Assembly: GCF_022436675.1 (NCBI RefSeq) | Contig: NZ_JAKUJZ010000007.1 | Location: 124,001-188,000 of the forward strand | Source of the DNA: Rheinheimera hassiensis | Lineage (GTDB): Bacteria; Pseudomonadota; Gammaproteobacteria; Enterobacterales; Alteromonadaceae | Length of the DNA stretch: 64,000 bases | Direction: 5' to 3' | Shown: piece after piece, positions 1-8,810 of the stretch | Numbering within the stretch: position 1 is the stretch's first letter | Layout: every line of letters begins with the position of its first letter | Translations under genes and position numbers: made by a program | The notes under the pieces: generated by a model | Databases searched by the model: none | Told to the model about the DNA's origin: nothing | The model's input: the letters and a program-made list of their open reading frames with translations, nothing else

Positions 1-450
1 ACAGTGCTGTTAATGCAAACGCCGGCGTCTACCTTCAGTTACTACGCGTCTAACAGCCATGGTGCCGATGCCTTTACCATTGAGCTGGGCAAGGTAAAGC
101 CGTTTGGCCAGAACGATATGCAACGTTTTGCCAAAGCGCGTGCTGCGCTGCGCCAATTGGTTGGCGAAGACGCGGTGAGCACAGTTCATTTTGACGAGCA
201 GCAATTTCAGCTGTATCAAGTGTATCGCGCGATCAATAAACAAACGCAGGAGTTTAAACTGCACTTTGCGGATGATGTAGAAAATTTTACTGCTTATCCG
301 CAAGGCACCTTGCTGGCGACAGACGGTGATATTGAGTACAGAGTAGAGCGCGAAGGTGAAGCCATTATTTTCCCCAATGCCAAAGTGGCCATAGGTCAGC
401 GCGCTATGCTGATGGTGGTGCCCACTACGGTGGCGCACAATATCGCTTAA
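1..450 (+). CDS. astE: Succinylglutamate desuccinylase, C-terminal part (5' end outside window)
   Basis: AstE performs the last step of the arginine succinyltransferase pathway in the cytoplasm, splitting N-succinylglutamate into succinate and glutamate with zinc. Only the last 150 or so codons are present. The frame is open at base 1 (ACA GTG CTG TTA ATG), so no start codon lies in the window and the protein is cut by the window edge, not broken. The segment with STFSYYASNSHGADAFT and then ELGKVKPFGQND matches the conserved second half of the AstE/aspartoacylase family, where the Glu of the E-x-G-K motif belongs to the active site. The stop is TAA at 448-450. The following bkd genes have their own leader of about 290 bases, so they need not share a transcript with astE, although both loci degrade amino acids. 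Confidence 0.86.
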   Translation, partial: TVLLMQTPASTFSYYASNSHGADAFTIELGKVKPFGQNDMQRFAKARAALRQLVGEDAVSTVHFDEQQFQLYQVYRAINKQTQEFKLHFADDVENFTAYPQGTLLATDGDIEYRVEREGEAIIFPNAKVAIGQRAMLMVVPTTVAHNIA

Positions 451-515
451 CGGCTTATTCCCACAGTAAACTGCTGTAAAGAGTAAATTTAAGCTGACAG
501 TCGTTCGAGCTGCTT

Positions 516-532
516 GCCGGGCCAAACCCGGC
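516..532. repeat. GC-rich inverted repeat downstream of astE
   Basis: The perfect 6-bp arms GCCGGG (516-521) and CCCGGC (527-532) flank a 5-nt loop. They could form a hairpin 65 bases after the astE stop. No T-run follows on either strand, so a classic intrinsic terminator is not supported. It may be a transcript-end stabilising hairpin. The rest of the 292-base gap before bkdA1 holds the operator candidate at 550 and a TATACT box at 643-648 that could be a -10 element but has no good -35 partner. Confidence 0.4.
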
Positions 533-549
533 CGGCGGTTGCAATGCAG

Positions 550-565
550 TTTACGTAAAGGTAAA
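550..565. promoter_or_regulatory. Candidate LiuR-like operator upstream of the bkd operon
   Basis: The 16-bp site TTTACGTAAAGGTAAA is an imperfect dyad: TTTACGT, two bases, then AGGTAAA, one mismatch from a perfect inverted repeat. This resembles, from memory, the TTTACGT/ACGTAAA inverted-repeat signal described for LiuR, the MerR-family regulator of branched-chain amino acid catabolism in gammaproteobacteria. It lies 178 bases upstream of the bkdA1 start. The assignment is an inference from similarity and position, and no liuR gene is in the window. Confidence 0.4.
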
Positions 566-742
566 GTTGCCGCCGATAATAATCAGAACACACCGGTGCC
601 GGTTAACGCCAGGCACAAAACGGGGAGAGCGGTTAAAACCGCTATACTGGACGGTAGAAGCTAAGTTCCGCCAGCCTGATACCAAGGCCGGGTTGGCGGA
701 GCTGCCACCTGTCTGACACGTATAACAAACAAGAGACACCCT

Positions 743-1927
743 ATGACTAACCCAAATAACGCCACCATTACCACGGTGCACACTGCGGAGTTTACCGCCG
801 GTGATGCGTTAAAAATTCCTACACTACGCATTTTACGTGACGATGGCAGCTTGTACGAAGGTGCTGTAGCGCCGGAGTTGGATAAAGCTACCGCCATTAA
901 AATGTACGATACCATGGTGTTTACCCGCGTACTGGATGAGCGCATGTTAGCCGCCCAGCGTCAGGGCCGTATCAGCTTTTATATGCAATGTTTAGGCGAA
1001 GAGGCCACTACGGTGGGTAGCGCAGCGGCATTGACAGAGCAAGATATGATCATGGCGCAGTATCGCGAACAGGGCGCATTGCGTTATCGTGGTTTTACGC
1101 TGGAGCAGTTTATGAACCAGCTGTTTTCCAACGAAAAAGATTTGGGTAAAGGTCGGCAGATGCCGGTGCATTACGGCAGTAAAGACATTTACTATATGAC
1201 CATTTCGTCACCGCTGGGCACACAGATACCCCAGGCCAGTGGTTATGCCTATGCGCAAAAGCTGCGCGGTTTACCTAACACCACTATTTGTTACTTCGGT
1301 GAAGGTGCGGCCTCAGAAGGTGATTTCCACGCCGGATTAAATATGGCGGCGGTACACAAGGCGCCGGTAATTTTCTTCTGTCGTAACAATGGCTATGCCA
1401 TTTCTACGCCGGCCAGTGAGCAGTTTGTTGGTGATGGTATTGCCTGCCGTGCAGTCGGTTACGGTATGAAAGCGCTGCGGGTAGATGGCGCTGACATTTT
1501 AGCGGTGTACCAGGCCACTAAAATGGCACGTGACCACGCACTTAAGCATAACGAGCCGGTGTTAATTGAATCTATTGCTTACCGTTTAGGTGCACATTCC
1601 TCGTCTGACGATCCAAGTGGTTACCGCTCAAAAGAAGAAGAAGAAAAGTGGCGCCAGAACGACCCTATTGCCCGTTTCCGTTTATGGCTGGTAGAAAAAG
1701 GCTGGTTGAACGAAGCCGACGATAAAGCCACTATTGAAGCGCTGCGCAGCGAAATTCTCGATGCGTTAAAAGTGGCGGAAAAAGTGGCCAAGCCTGGCAT
1801 AGAGCACCTTATTTCTGATGTTTACGCCGAGCCAATACCGGCATTACAACAACAATTAGATGAATTAAAAGCGCATATCCGTAATTATCCGGAAGCGTAT
1901 CCGGTAACGGCGGGGAGACTGGACTAA
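743..1927 (+). CDS. bkdA1: Branched-chain 2-oxoacid dehydrogenase E1 alpha subunit
   Basis: Alpha subunit of the thiamine-diphosphate-dependent E1 component, which decarboxylates the 2-oxoacids of valine, leucine and isoleucine and passes the acyl group to lipoyl-E2. The thiamine diphosphate motif starts at GEG (residues 186-188) and ends at NN (215-216). The loop [12 protein letters not shown] further on is typical of branched-chain E1 alpha. At 394 residues it is of normal size for the family. ATG 743 is preceded by AAGAG at 731-735 with 7-nt spacing. The stop overlaps the start of the beta subunit by one base, which implies translational coupling. A pyruvate dehydrogenase E1 alpha reading is less likely given the DDPSGYR loop and the two-lipoyl E2 downstream. 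Confidence 0.92.
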   Translation: MTNPNNATITTVHTAEFTAGDALKIPTLRILRDDGSLYEGAVAPELDKATAIKMYDTMVFTRVLDERMLAAQRQGRISFYMQCLGEEATTVGSAAALTEQDMIMAQYREQGALRYRGFTLEQFMNQLFSNEKDLGKGRQMPVHYGSKDIYYMTISSPLGTQIPQASGYAYAQKLRGLPNTTICYFGEGAASEGDFHAGLNMAAVHKAPVIFFCRNNGYAISTPASEQFVGDGIACRAVGYGMKALRVDGADILAVYQATKMARDHALKHNEPVLIESIAYRLGAHSSSDDPSGYRSKEEEEKWRQNDPIARFRLWLVEKGWLNEADDKATIEALRSEILDALKVAEKVAKPGIEHLISDVYAEPIPALQQQLDELKAHIRNYPEAYPVTAGRLD

Positions 1928-2904
1928 TGGCAAAAATGAACATGTTGCAGGCCATTAATAATGCGCTTGATTTAGCCATGGCCAAAGACGACAGCGTAGT
2001 GTGTTTTGGTGAAGACGTGGGCCACTTTGGTGGTGTGTTTCGTGCCACCAGCAAACTGCAGGAAAAATACGGCAAAGCACGCTGCTTTAATACGCCGTTA
2101 ACCGAGCAGGGCATTGCCGGTTTTGCTAACGGTATGGCAGCTCAGGGTATGAAGCCGGTGGCGGAAATTCAGTTTGCCGACTATATCTTCCCGGCCTTTG
2201 ACCAGATCGTTAACGAAACGGCCAAGTTCCGCTACCGCTCCGGTAATGAGTTTAATGTCGGTGGTTTGGTGTTCAGAAGCCCATACGGTGGTGGTATTGC
2301 CGGTGGCCATTATCACAGCCAGTCACCGGAAGCCTATTTTGCCCATACCCCGGGTTTAAAAGTGGTGATCCCGCGCGATCCTTATCAGGCTAAAGGCCTG
2401 CTGTTAGCCTCTATTGCCTGCCCGGATCCGGTTATTTTCTTTGAACCGAAAAAGCTGTACCGCGCCTCCACCGGCGAAGTGCCGGAAGAGTACTACGAAA
2501 TTGAACTGGGCAAAGCCGAGGTAACACAACAAGGTAAAGACATTACTGTGCTGGCCTGGGGTGCGCAGATGGAAATTGTGCAAAAAGCAGTTGAGATGGC
2601 CGAAAAAGACGGCATTTCCTGTGAAGTGATAGACCTGCGTAGCATATTGCCATGGGATGCCGATACCGTAGCGACGTCGGTGAAGAAAACCGGCCGGTTG
2701 GTCATTAACCACGAAGCGCCGTTGACCGGAGGTTTTGCCGGTGAAATTGCCGCTACTATCCAAAAAATGTGTTTCCTGCATCTGGAAAGCCCGATTGAAC
2801 GGGTCTGTGGTATGGACACGCCATACCCGCTGGCGCTGGAAAAAGAGTATGTGGCGGATCATTTAAAAACCTACGAAGCGATAAAACGCTCAGTTAACTT
2901 TTAA
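1927..2904 (+). CDS. bkdA2: Branched-chain 2-oxoacid dehydrogenase E1 beta subunit
   Basis: The 325-residue beta subunit completes the alpha2beta2 E1 enzyme, contributing to the cofactor site and the contact with E2. It has the family layout: an N-terminal pyrimidine-binding half with [15 protein letters not shown] near the start and [15 protein letters not shown] around residues 83-97, and a C-terminal transketolase-like half with the ILPWDADT and [14 protein letters not shown] segments. ATG 1927 shares its A with the upstream TAA stop. The E2 gene follows 11 bases after the stop. No E3 (dihydrolipoamide dehydrogenase) gene is in the operon, so E3 is probably shared with other 2-oxoacid complexes. 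Confidence 0.92.
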   Translation: MAKMNMLQAINNALDLAMAKDDSVVCFGEDVGHFGGVFRATSKLQEKYGKARCFNTPLTEQGIAGFANGMAAQGMKPVAEIQFADYIFPAFDQIVNETAKFRYRSGNEFNVGGLVFRSPYGGGIAGGHYHSQSPEAYFAHTPGLKVVIPRDPYQAKGLLLASIACPDPVIFFEPKKLYRASTGEVPEEYYEIELGKAEVTQQGKDITVLAWGAQMEIVQKAVEMAEKDGISCEVIDLRSILPWDADTVATSVKKTGRLVINHEAPLTGGFAGEIAATIQKMCFLHLESPIERVCGMDTPYPLALEKEYVADHLKTYEAIKRSVNF

Positions 2905-2915
2905 CGGAGGCAGTG

Positions 2916-4484
2916 ATGAAAAAAGATTTTATTCTGCCGGATATCGGTGAAGGTATAGTTGAGTGTGAAATTGTTGACTGGCTGGTTGCCGAAGGTGACA
3001 CCATCAGCGAAGATCAACCGGTATGCGATGTGATGACCGACAAAGCGCTGGTGCAAATTCCGGCCGTGCATAACGGTGTAGTGTCAAAGTTGTATTACGC
3101 CAAAGGCGATATTGCCAAAGTGCATGCGCCGCTGTTTGAAATGCAACTGGCTGGCACTGATGACGCAGTGGTTGCAGCGCAGCCGAAAGCTGTTGCTGCG
3201 CCAGAGGCTGAGGTGTCTGCGGGTAGCGAAGATTTTATTTTGCCCGATATTGGCGAAGGCATTGTTGAGTGTGAAATTGTCGACTGGTTAGTTAATGAAG
3301 GCGATGACATTGCCGAAGATCAGCCGGTATGTGATGTGATGACCGACAAAGCGCTGGTGCAAATTCCGGCCAAATACTCAGGTAAAGTCACTAAACTGTA
3401 TTACGCCAAAGGCGAGATTGCCAAAGTGCATGCGCCGCTGTTTGCTATGCAACATGCCGGTCTGGCATCCGCGCCGCAGGCTGCTGCTGTAACGCCAACT
3501 GCTGCGCCGGCTAAAGCTGCCTGTGCACTACAGCAAAAAAATGACGCTGTTAGCACTAATACCAGCTCTAATGGTAAAGCTCTGGCCAGCCCGGCGGTAC
3601 GTCGTTTAGCCCGCGAGCTGAGTATTGATATCAGCAAAGTAGCGGGCAGCGGTGACAAAGGCCGTGTATATAAAGACGATGTACGTGCTTTTGCTGATGG
3701 CAAAGCACCGACCCCTGCATCAACGGGTAATGCAGCAAACGCAAGCAGCACCACAGCCTCTGCAACTGTAACATCAGGCAGTAGCCCTACCGAGCCGATT
3801 AAAGGCATCAAAGCGGCTATGGCCCGGCAGATGGTAGAGTCGGTTTCTACCATTCCGCATTTTACCTACTGTGAAGAGATTGATTTAACCGAACTGATAG
3901 CACTGCGCGCCGGCTTAAAAGACCAGTATGCCAAGCAGGGTGTAAAGCTGACCATGATGCCGTTTTTTATAAAGGCCTTGTCGCTGGCGATTAATCAGTT
4001 CCCGATTATGAATGCCAAAGTGAACCAGGACTGCACTGAGTTGACCTATTTTGACGATCACAATATCGGCATAGCAGTAGACTCGAAAATTGGTTTACTG
4101 GTGCCGAATATCAAAGGTTGTCAGCGTAAATCTATTATTGATATTGCTAACGATTTAACCCGCTTAACCGAGCAAGCCCGTGAAGGCCGTGTCAGCCCGG
4201 CCGATTTAAAAGGCGGTACTATCAGTATCTCTAATATCGGCGCCATTGGCGGCACTGTTGCTACGCCCATTATCAATAAGCCGGAGCTGGCGATAGTAGC
4301 ACTGGGTAAGGTGCAAACCTTGCCACGCTTTAATGCTAAAGGTGAGGTGGAAGCACGCCAACTAATGCAAATCAGCTGGTCGGGCGATCATCGGGTTATC
4401 GACGGTGGCACCATAGCGCGCTTTACCAACCTGTGGAAACAGTATCTGGAGCAACCTTCAGCCATGCTGGTAGCAATGCGCTGA
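2916..4484 (+). CDS. bkdB: Branched-chain 2-oxoacid dehydrogenase E2, with two lipoyl domains
   Basis: Dihydrolipoyl acyltransferase core of the complex; it moves the acyl group from E1 to CoA. Domain order: lipoyl domain 1 (about 2-78, lipoyl Lys 43 in TDKALVQIP), an Ala/Pro linker, lipoyl domain 2 (about 104-180, Lys 145), a long Ala/Thr/Ser linker, the peripheral-subunit binding domain (about 225-262, ASPAVRRLARE), and the catalytic domain ending in DHRVIDGG with active-site His492 and Asp496. ATG 2916 is chosen because GGAGG at 2906-2910 sits 5 bases upstream; the GTG at 2913 is too close. Most branched-chain E2 proteins have one lipoyl domain; here the two are nearly identical, even in DNA, which suggests a recent duplication or conversion. 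Confidence 0.92.
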   Translation: MKKDFILPDIGEGIVECEIVDWLVAEGDTISEDQPVCDVMTDKALVQIPAVHNGVVSKLYYAKGDIAKVHAPLFEMQLAGTDDAVVAAQPKAVAAPEAEVSAGSEDFILPDIGEGIVECEIVDWLVNEGDDIAEDQPVCDVMTDKALVQIPAKYSGKVTKLYYAKGEIAKVHAPLFAMQHAGLASAPQAAAVTPTAAPAKAACALQQKNDAVSTNTSSNGKALASPAVRRLARELSIDISKVAGSGDKGRVYKDDVRAFADGKAPTPASTGNAANASSTTASATVTSGSSPTEPIKGIKAAMARQMVESVSTIPHFTYCEEIDLTELIALRAGLKDQYAKQGVKLTMMPFFIKALSLAINQFPIMNAKVNQDCTELTYFDDHNIGIAVDSKIGLLVPNIKGCQRKSIIDIANDLTRLTEQAREGRVSPADLKGGTISISNIGAIGGTVATPIINKPELAIVALGKVQTLPRFNAKGEVEARQLMQISWSGDHRVIDGGTIARFTNLWKQYLEQPSAMLVAMR

Positions 4485-4525
4485 CAGACAACCGTTTGTA
4501 CTTGGCAGCTAAGCTGCTTTCTGCT

Positions 4526-4556
4526 AAAACCCACTCATTGTAGTGGGTTTTTTTAT
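4526..4556 (+). terminator. Intrinsic terminator after bkdB
   Basis: AAAACCCACT (4526-4535) pairs perfectly with AGTGGGTTTT (4542-4551) around a 6-nt loop and runs into a T-rich tail. It closes the bkd operon and separates it from the AAA+/kinase unit. Confidence 0.9.
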
Positions 4557-4577
4557 TTTCTTTGCTCAGAGACAGCT

Positions 4578-6038
4578 ATGCACGAATTTGATGATTTACG
4601 GGTACTGGTGCAGGCACACAGCCCGCTGATTGTAATTGAAAGTTATGAAGAACCCCGCGCGCTGTTGCTGATAAAACGGCTGGCGGTAAATTTAATGCGG
4701 CCGGTATTTAAATGGACCATCACCGAAGGCCTGCAGCGGCTGGATACTGAGCACAGTGCCCAGGCATTTAATGCGGATCCGACCAATTTGTTGGCGCAAA
4801 TTAAAGCTACCCGCAACCCCGGCATCTTTGTGTTGTGCGATTTCCATCCGTTTTTAGCCGAGCCTAAGCATGTACGCTATATCAAGGAAATCGCTCAGGC
4901 GCATGAGCAACTGGGCCACACTATTATGCTGTTAAGCCACGCGATAGCGGTGCCGTCTGAGTTGGCCCGTTTTTGTTATCGCTTTGAGCTAAGCTTGCCG
5001 TCAGATCAACAAATCCGCCAGTTAGTGCATGAAATGGCCGATAGCTATACGGTTAAACAGGGCATAACGGCAGAGCTGACACCGGATAATCTGACGCTGT
5101 TGGTACAAAATCTGCGTGGTTTAACCTTTGAAGAGGTAAAGCGTTTAGCCTACAAAGCCATTGCTGATGATGGTGCTGTTACTGCCGCAGATATTCCGCG
5201 GATTAACCGTGCCAAGTTCAGCTTGCTACAAACCGACGGTGTGCTGTCGCAGGTATTTGACAGCGTTAGCTTTAACAACGTGATTGGCCTGGCCAGCCTT
5301 AAACATTGGATAGCGCAGCGCCATCAGGCCTTTGTGGCGCAGCAAGCCGACACGCCCAAAGGGCTGTTGCTAACCGGGGTGCAAGGCACCGGCAAAAGTC
5401 TGGCGGCCAAAGCCATTGCCGGCAGTTGGGGCTTGCCGCTGCTGCGGTTGGATATGGCCGGACTGTATAACAAATACATTGGCGAAACAGAGAAAAACCT
5501 CGCCCAGGCGCTGGCGCTTGCAGACGCGATGTCGCCCTGTGTGTTATGGATAGATGAAATTGAAAAAGGCTTGTCCGGTGGCGATAGCGATAACGGCGTT
5601 ACCCGGCGTTTGCTGGGCAGTTTCCTGACCTGGTTATCTGAGCGTAAGTCGCAGGTTTTTCTGGTTGCCACGGCGAATAACATTCATGAACTGACACCGG
5701 AGCTGCTGCGTAAAGGCCGCTTCGATGAAATTTTCTTTGTTGATTTACCCACTGAAGAAGAATGCTTGCAGCTGCTTAAACTGCACCTGGCAAAACGCCA
5801 GCTTAGCTTAACTGACGAGGCGCTGCAGTCGGCGCTGGCGCTAGGCCGTGGCTTCTCCGGCGCGGAATTAGAGCAGGCAGTAGTCGGAGCCGGTTTCCGT
5901 GCCCGTGCAGACAACGCGGAATTCAGCCTGGCTCATCTGGTCACTGAGCTTTCTGCTACCCAGCCGCTATCGGTGGTAATGGCAGAGCAGGTGAATGCAC
6001 TGCGCCAATGGGCGCTTGAACGCTGCGTTAAGGCCTAG
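4578..6038 (+). CDS. Ycf46-type AAA+ ATPase
   Basis: A 486-residue ATPase resembling the Ycf46 family, whose cellular role in proteobacteria is not established. An N-terminal region of about 230 residues (with VIESYEEPRA and FVLCDFHPFL) precedes one AAA+ module: Walker A GVQGTGKS at 267-274, Walker B VLWIDEIEK at 322-330, sensor 1 ATAN at 364-367, and the RKGRFDE segment near 378-384 typical of FtsH/CDC48-like ATPases. All nucleotide-binding and hydrolysis residues look intact, and there is no transmembrane segment or protease domain. It starts just after the bkd terminator, and its TAG stop touches the downstream kinase gene, so the two are very probably one operon. The substrate or partner is unknown; the linked kinase is the obvious candidate. 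Confidence 0.85.
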   Translation: MHEFDDLRVLVQAHSPLIVIESYEEPRALLLIKRLAVNLMRPVFKWTITEGLQRLDTEHSAQAFNADPTNLLAQIKATRNPGIFVLCDFHPFLAEPKHVRYIKEIAQAHEQLGHTIMLLSHAIAVPSELARFCYRFELSLPSDQQIRQLVHEMADSYTVKQGITAELTPDNLTLLVQNLRGLTFEEVKRLAYKAIADDGAVTAADIPRINRAKFSLLQTDGVLSQVFDSVSFNNVIGLASLKHWIAQRHQAFVAQQADTPKGLLLTGVQGTGKSLAAKAIAGSWGLPLLRLDMAGLYNKYIGETEKNLAQALALADAMSPCVLWIDEIEKGLSGGDSDNGVTRRLLGSFLTWLSERKSQVFLVATANNIHELTPELLRKGRFDEIFFVDLPTEEECLQLLKLHLAKRQLSLTDEALQSALALGRGFSGAELEQAVVGAGFRARADNAEFSLAHLVTELSATQPLSVVMAEQVNALRQWALERCVKA

Positions 6039-6043
6039 TGCTG

Positions 6044-7873
6044 ATGCAATATAAGAACCAGCTGCGAAACTTCTATATTCCGGAAGAGCAGTCAATTTAT
6101 CTGCTTAACGCCAATGACGCAAAAAAGCTGAAAGATTGGGTAGCGCTGTGTATTTCTGAGCTGGAAAAACTGGGTTACAGCCAAATAGAGCTGATAGGTA
6201 AGGGCGCCTATGGCTTTGCCTTTGCCGGATTGGATGGCGGCGGCCAGGCCTGTGTGTTTAAGTTTTCACGCATTAATTTGCCGCAGCATATTCAGGATCG
6301 ACTGGCCGATGAAGCTTATATGTTGTCGCAGGTGCAACACCCGAATGTACCACGCTATATCACCTATCAGGTGGTAAAGAAGCAGGGTATTTTGATGATG
6401 CAACGCGGCAAGGGCATGGATTTGGAGCATTACAGCTTAAAGCATGGCCGTTTAAGCGCCAGGCTGTTAATGGATATTGCCTGCCAGTTGGCTGACGTAC
6501 TGCTGGCGCTGCGTAGCCATGTTAAAGACGGTGAGTTAATACCAATAGTGCACGGCGACGTTAAGCCGTCGAATCTAGTGTTTGACGAGCAAAGCGGCCT
6601 GGTCAGTTTAATTGATTGGGGCTCGTCGGTGTTTGCCCAGCTTGATGCACAGGGCCAGTATTTATCCAACAACGTGATGCAGCTGATGTCGGCAGACTTA
6701 CAAAGCACCAATGCACGGATGGGCGATGTGTATTTTATCGGCCCGGAACAGCGCAGCGGTGCTTTGTCCAGCCCGCGCTTTGACGAGCAGGGCGTTGCCG
6801 GCACTTTGTATGCGCTGGCATCCGGCCAGTCTTGCCGTTTTGGTAGTAAAGCGATACCTGCACGTAGCCTCGGCTTGCCGGTCGAGTTTGCTACGATGCT
6901 GGACAGTATGCTGTCAGACGATGCCATGCTGCGCGCTCAGGCCGGCGATTATTTTTTACAGCAAATGCCCAGGTTAAAGCATCTGGTGCTGCCGCCCCTG
7001 CCGCTGTTTGATGAAGCGCCGCTGTTGCCGGTATGGGTAAGCCCGCAGGTGCGGGAGCTGGATACCGTGGTTTATTCTTCGCGTAAGTCGTTTTTGCGTG
7101 AGCACAGTGAAGAAGAAGGCATTGCGTATGTCGATGATGTGCAACTGGAGCGCTATTACAAAAATTATTTGCAGGGCATGGGCGAAACAGAAAAAGCCTT
7201 TGTTGCTGCTGTTAGCCGGCTGGCGCGCTTCCCGGTGGTAGGTGGCCTCGCCATTCACTGGCAAGCCGGTGGTGTTTATATAGATTCCAGCCTGAATTTG
7301 TATGATGAACGTTTAGCACAGTCTTTTGCTTTGTCGGTAAATAATGTGGTTACGCTGGCCCGTGCTATTGCCAAAGTAGGTATTTTTAAAGCCTGTTTAT
7401 TTAACGCCCGCAATACCATTCATATCAGCAGAGATAGCGTTAGCGAGCCATTCACAGCACCGCCGGATGCGGCTATTCCTTATCAATTAGCGCCGGTGTT
7501 AAGTAATGAAGATGCCAGTAAGCAGCACTCATACTTTGAAGATGGTAAAGACCCGGACGAGCAACTGATATTGCCGAATGCCATTATGGACGATATTGCT
7601 AAGCTGAACTTAATTCGGCACACCGGCTGTATTATTTTTGAAGTAACCACCTTGTATATGAAGGTTCACAGTTATTATCGCTTGCTCGACCCGGTTGCGG
7701 AGCCTGAGTTTAAGCGTTTATTGCACAGTATTTTGCATAAAGTGTCGCTGATAAGCGGAGAGGGCGTCGGCGGTTTTATGAAATTGCCTTACAAGGACAC
7801 GCGCTTTTTCAGCCATCAGGCGCAGCAACCGGTGTGTTACTATCCGTCAAATCCACATAAAATAACTAGCTGA
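6044..7873 (+). CDS. Ser/Thr protein kinase with unrecognised C-terminal half
   Basis: The N-terminal half (about residues 45-320) is a eukaryotic-type protein kinase. It has a glycine loop GKGAYGF, a VFKFSR lysine, a Glu in DEAYML, the catalytic loop HGDVKPSN (about 170-177), a metal-binding motif DWG (about 191-193) in place of DFG, and a GPEQR segment where APE normally lies. The remaining 290 or so residues match nothing I recognise and show no membrane segment, so the protein is probably soluble. Start choice: ATG 6044 is preferred; GTG 6038, which overlaps the upstream TAG, would add two residues. AAGG at 6030-6033 could serve either. It is tightly coupled to the AAA+ ATPase gene. Phosphorylation activity is likely from the motifs; the target is unknown. 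Confidence 0.82.
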   Translation: MQYKNQLRNFYIPEEQSIYLLNANDAKKLKDWVALCISELEKLGYSQIELIGKGAYGFAFAGLDGGGQACVFKFSRINLPQHIQDRLADEAYMLSQVQHPNVPRYITYQVVKKQGILMMQRGKGMDLEHYSLKHGRLSARLLMDIACQLADVLLALRSHVKDGELIPIVHGDVKPSNLVFDEQSGLVSLIDWGSSVFAQLDAQGQYLSNNVMQLMSADLQSTNARMGDVYFIGPEQRSGALSSPRFDEQGVAGTLYALASGQSCRFGSKAIPARSLGLPVEFATMLDSMLSDDAMLRAQAGDYFLQQMPRLKHLVLPPLPLFDEAPLLPVWVSPQVRELDTVVYSSRKSFLREHSEEEGIAYVDDVQLERYYKNYLQGMGETEKAFVAAVSRLARFPVVGGLAIHWQAGGVYIDSSLNLYDERLAQSFALSVNNVVTLARAIAKVGIFKACLFNARNTIHISRDSVSEPFTAPPDAAIPYQLAPVLSNEDASKQHSYFEDGKDPDEQLILPNAIMDDIAKLNLIRHTGCIIFEVTTLYMKVHSYYRLLDPVAEPEFKRLLHSILHKVSLISGEGVGGFMKLPYKDTRFFSHQAQQPVCYYPSNPHKITS

Positions 7874-8024
7874 CAGCTGGCTAACTGTATAAATCTCAGC
7901 CAAACAGGCTCAGTCCACAGCTAAAACAGCTCAGGCGGGGAAATCTTTGCCCTGAAGTGGTTTAAATTCTCGGGTAAAACGAGTAATGTACGGGTTTTGA
8001 GCATTAGTCAGAAACCTATACTTC

Positions 8025-8498
8025 ATGTCTACCGATAAAACCGCGTTATATCGTTTGCTAAACCAGCAGGCGCAGGCGTTGATCGACGGCGAAACCGATC
8101 TGATTGCCAATATGGCAAACCTCAGTGCATTGTTATTTAATCAGCTGCCGGAGTTAAACTGGGCTGGCTTTTATATTATACGCGCAGGTGAATTAGTGTT
8201 AGGGCCATTTCAGGGCCAGGTTGCCTGTGTGCGTATTGCTGTAGGAAAGGGTGTTTGCGGCACAGCTGTGGCGACCGGGCAAGTGCAACTGGTAAAAGAT
8301 GTGCACGAATTTCCGGGCCATATTGCCTGTGATGCCGCCAGTAACTCTGAAATTGTGTTACCGCTGCGCCACAACGGCGAGATTATCGCGGTGCTGGATA
8401 TAGACAGCCCCAGCCTGGCACGGTTTGACGCAGAAGATAAAGCCGGGCTGGAACAGTTAATTGAATTGTTTGAGCAGCACCTGGCTGTAACACTATGA
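8025..8498 (+). CDS. msrC: Free methionine-(R)-sulfoxide reductase (GAF domain)
   Basis: Cytoplasmic GAF-fold enzyme that reduces free L-methionine-(R)-sulfoxide, protecting the methionine pool against oxidation. The 157-residue protein keeps NWAGFY, LGPFQG and three cysteines in ACVRI, GVCGTA and HIACDAASNS, matching the redox cysteines of E. coli MsrC (YebR). The downstream proQ and prc genes follow the same order as in enterobacteria. No clear ribosome binding site precedes ATG 8025. A TATACT box ends three bases before the ATG, but no -35 sits at a proper distance. The 3' end overlaps the next gene by 4 bases (ATGA). Confidence 0.93.
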   Translation: MSTDKTALYRLLNQQAQALIDGETDLIANMANLSALLFNQLPELNWAGFYIIRAGELVLGPFQGQVACVRIAVGKGVCGTAVATGQVQLVKDVHEFPGHIACDAASNSEIVLPLRHNGEIIAVLDIDSPSLARFDAEDKAGLEQLIELFEQHLAVTL

Positions 8499-8803
8499 AA
8501 GATACTATTTCTATTCACGACTATTTGTTCGACCAGGCAGATATCGGTGACTGGGAAGGTGAAGAAGAACTGGTAACTGATAAGATAAACGCTGTTTATC
8601 ATGCTGTATGGCAAAGTTTACCCGAGGATATCAGCAGCACTCAGGTTGAGCAGTTATTACCCGCTATCTGGGATGAACTGCGCGGCGGCACTGTGCTGTT
8701 GGAAGCGGACGAAGATGAACTAATAGATTGGGCGTTGGCTTATGTTCGCCAACAGCTGGAAGAAGGCAAGCCGAATGCGGATGCCGCAGATGAAGAAGAG
8801 TGA
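8495..8803 (+). CDS. Small, strongly acidic hypothetical protein
   Basis: A 102-residue protein I do not recognise. It is very acidic: 28 Asp/Glu against 5 Lys/Arg, ending in ADAADEEE. There is no signal peptide or membrane segment, and a largely helical fold looks likely from the pattern (QVEQLLPAIWDELRGG, DELIDWALAYVRQQLEE). It is expressed as part of the msrC-proQ-prc run, because its ATG overlaps the msrC stop and proQ begins 7 bases after its own stop. The real-gene call rests on this coupling, on normal codon use, and on the absence of a better frame. A link with the basic RNA chaperone ProQ is only a guess from position. Confidence 0.75.
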   Translation: MKDTISIHDYLFDQADIGDWEGEEELVTDKINAVYHAVWQSLPEDISSTQVEQLLPAIWDELRGGTVLLEADEDELIDWALAYVRQQLEEGKPNADAADEEE

Positions 8804-8810
8804 AGCGTTA

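Noticed and set aside
10..525. A 171-codon open frame on the - strand opposite astE
   Set aside because: It mirrors the coding frame of astE, its translation shows no family features, and there is no ribosome binding site.
7997..8022. Promoter TTGAGC / TATACT before msrC
   Set aside because: The spacer is only 14 bases and the -10 box ends three bases before the ATG, so it would give a nearly leaderless transcript from a poor promoter.
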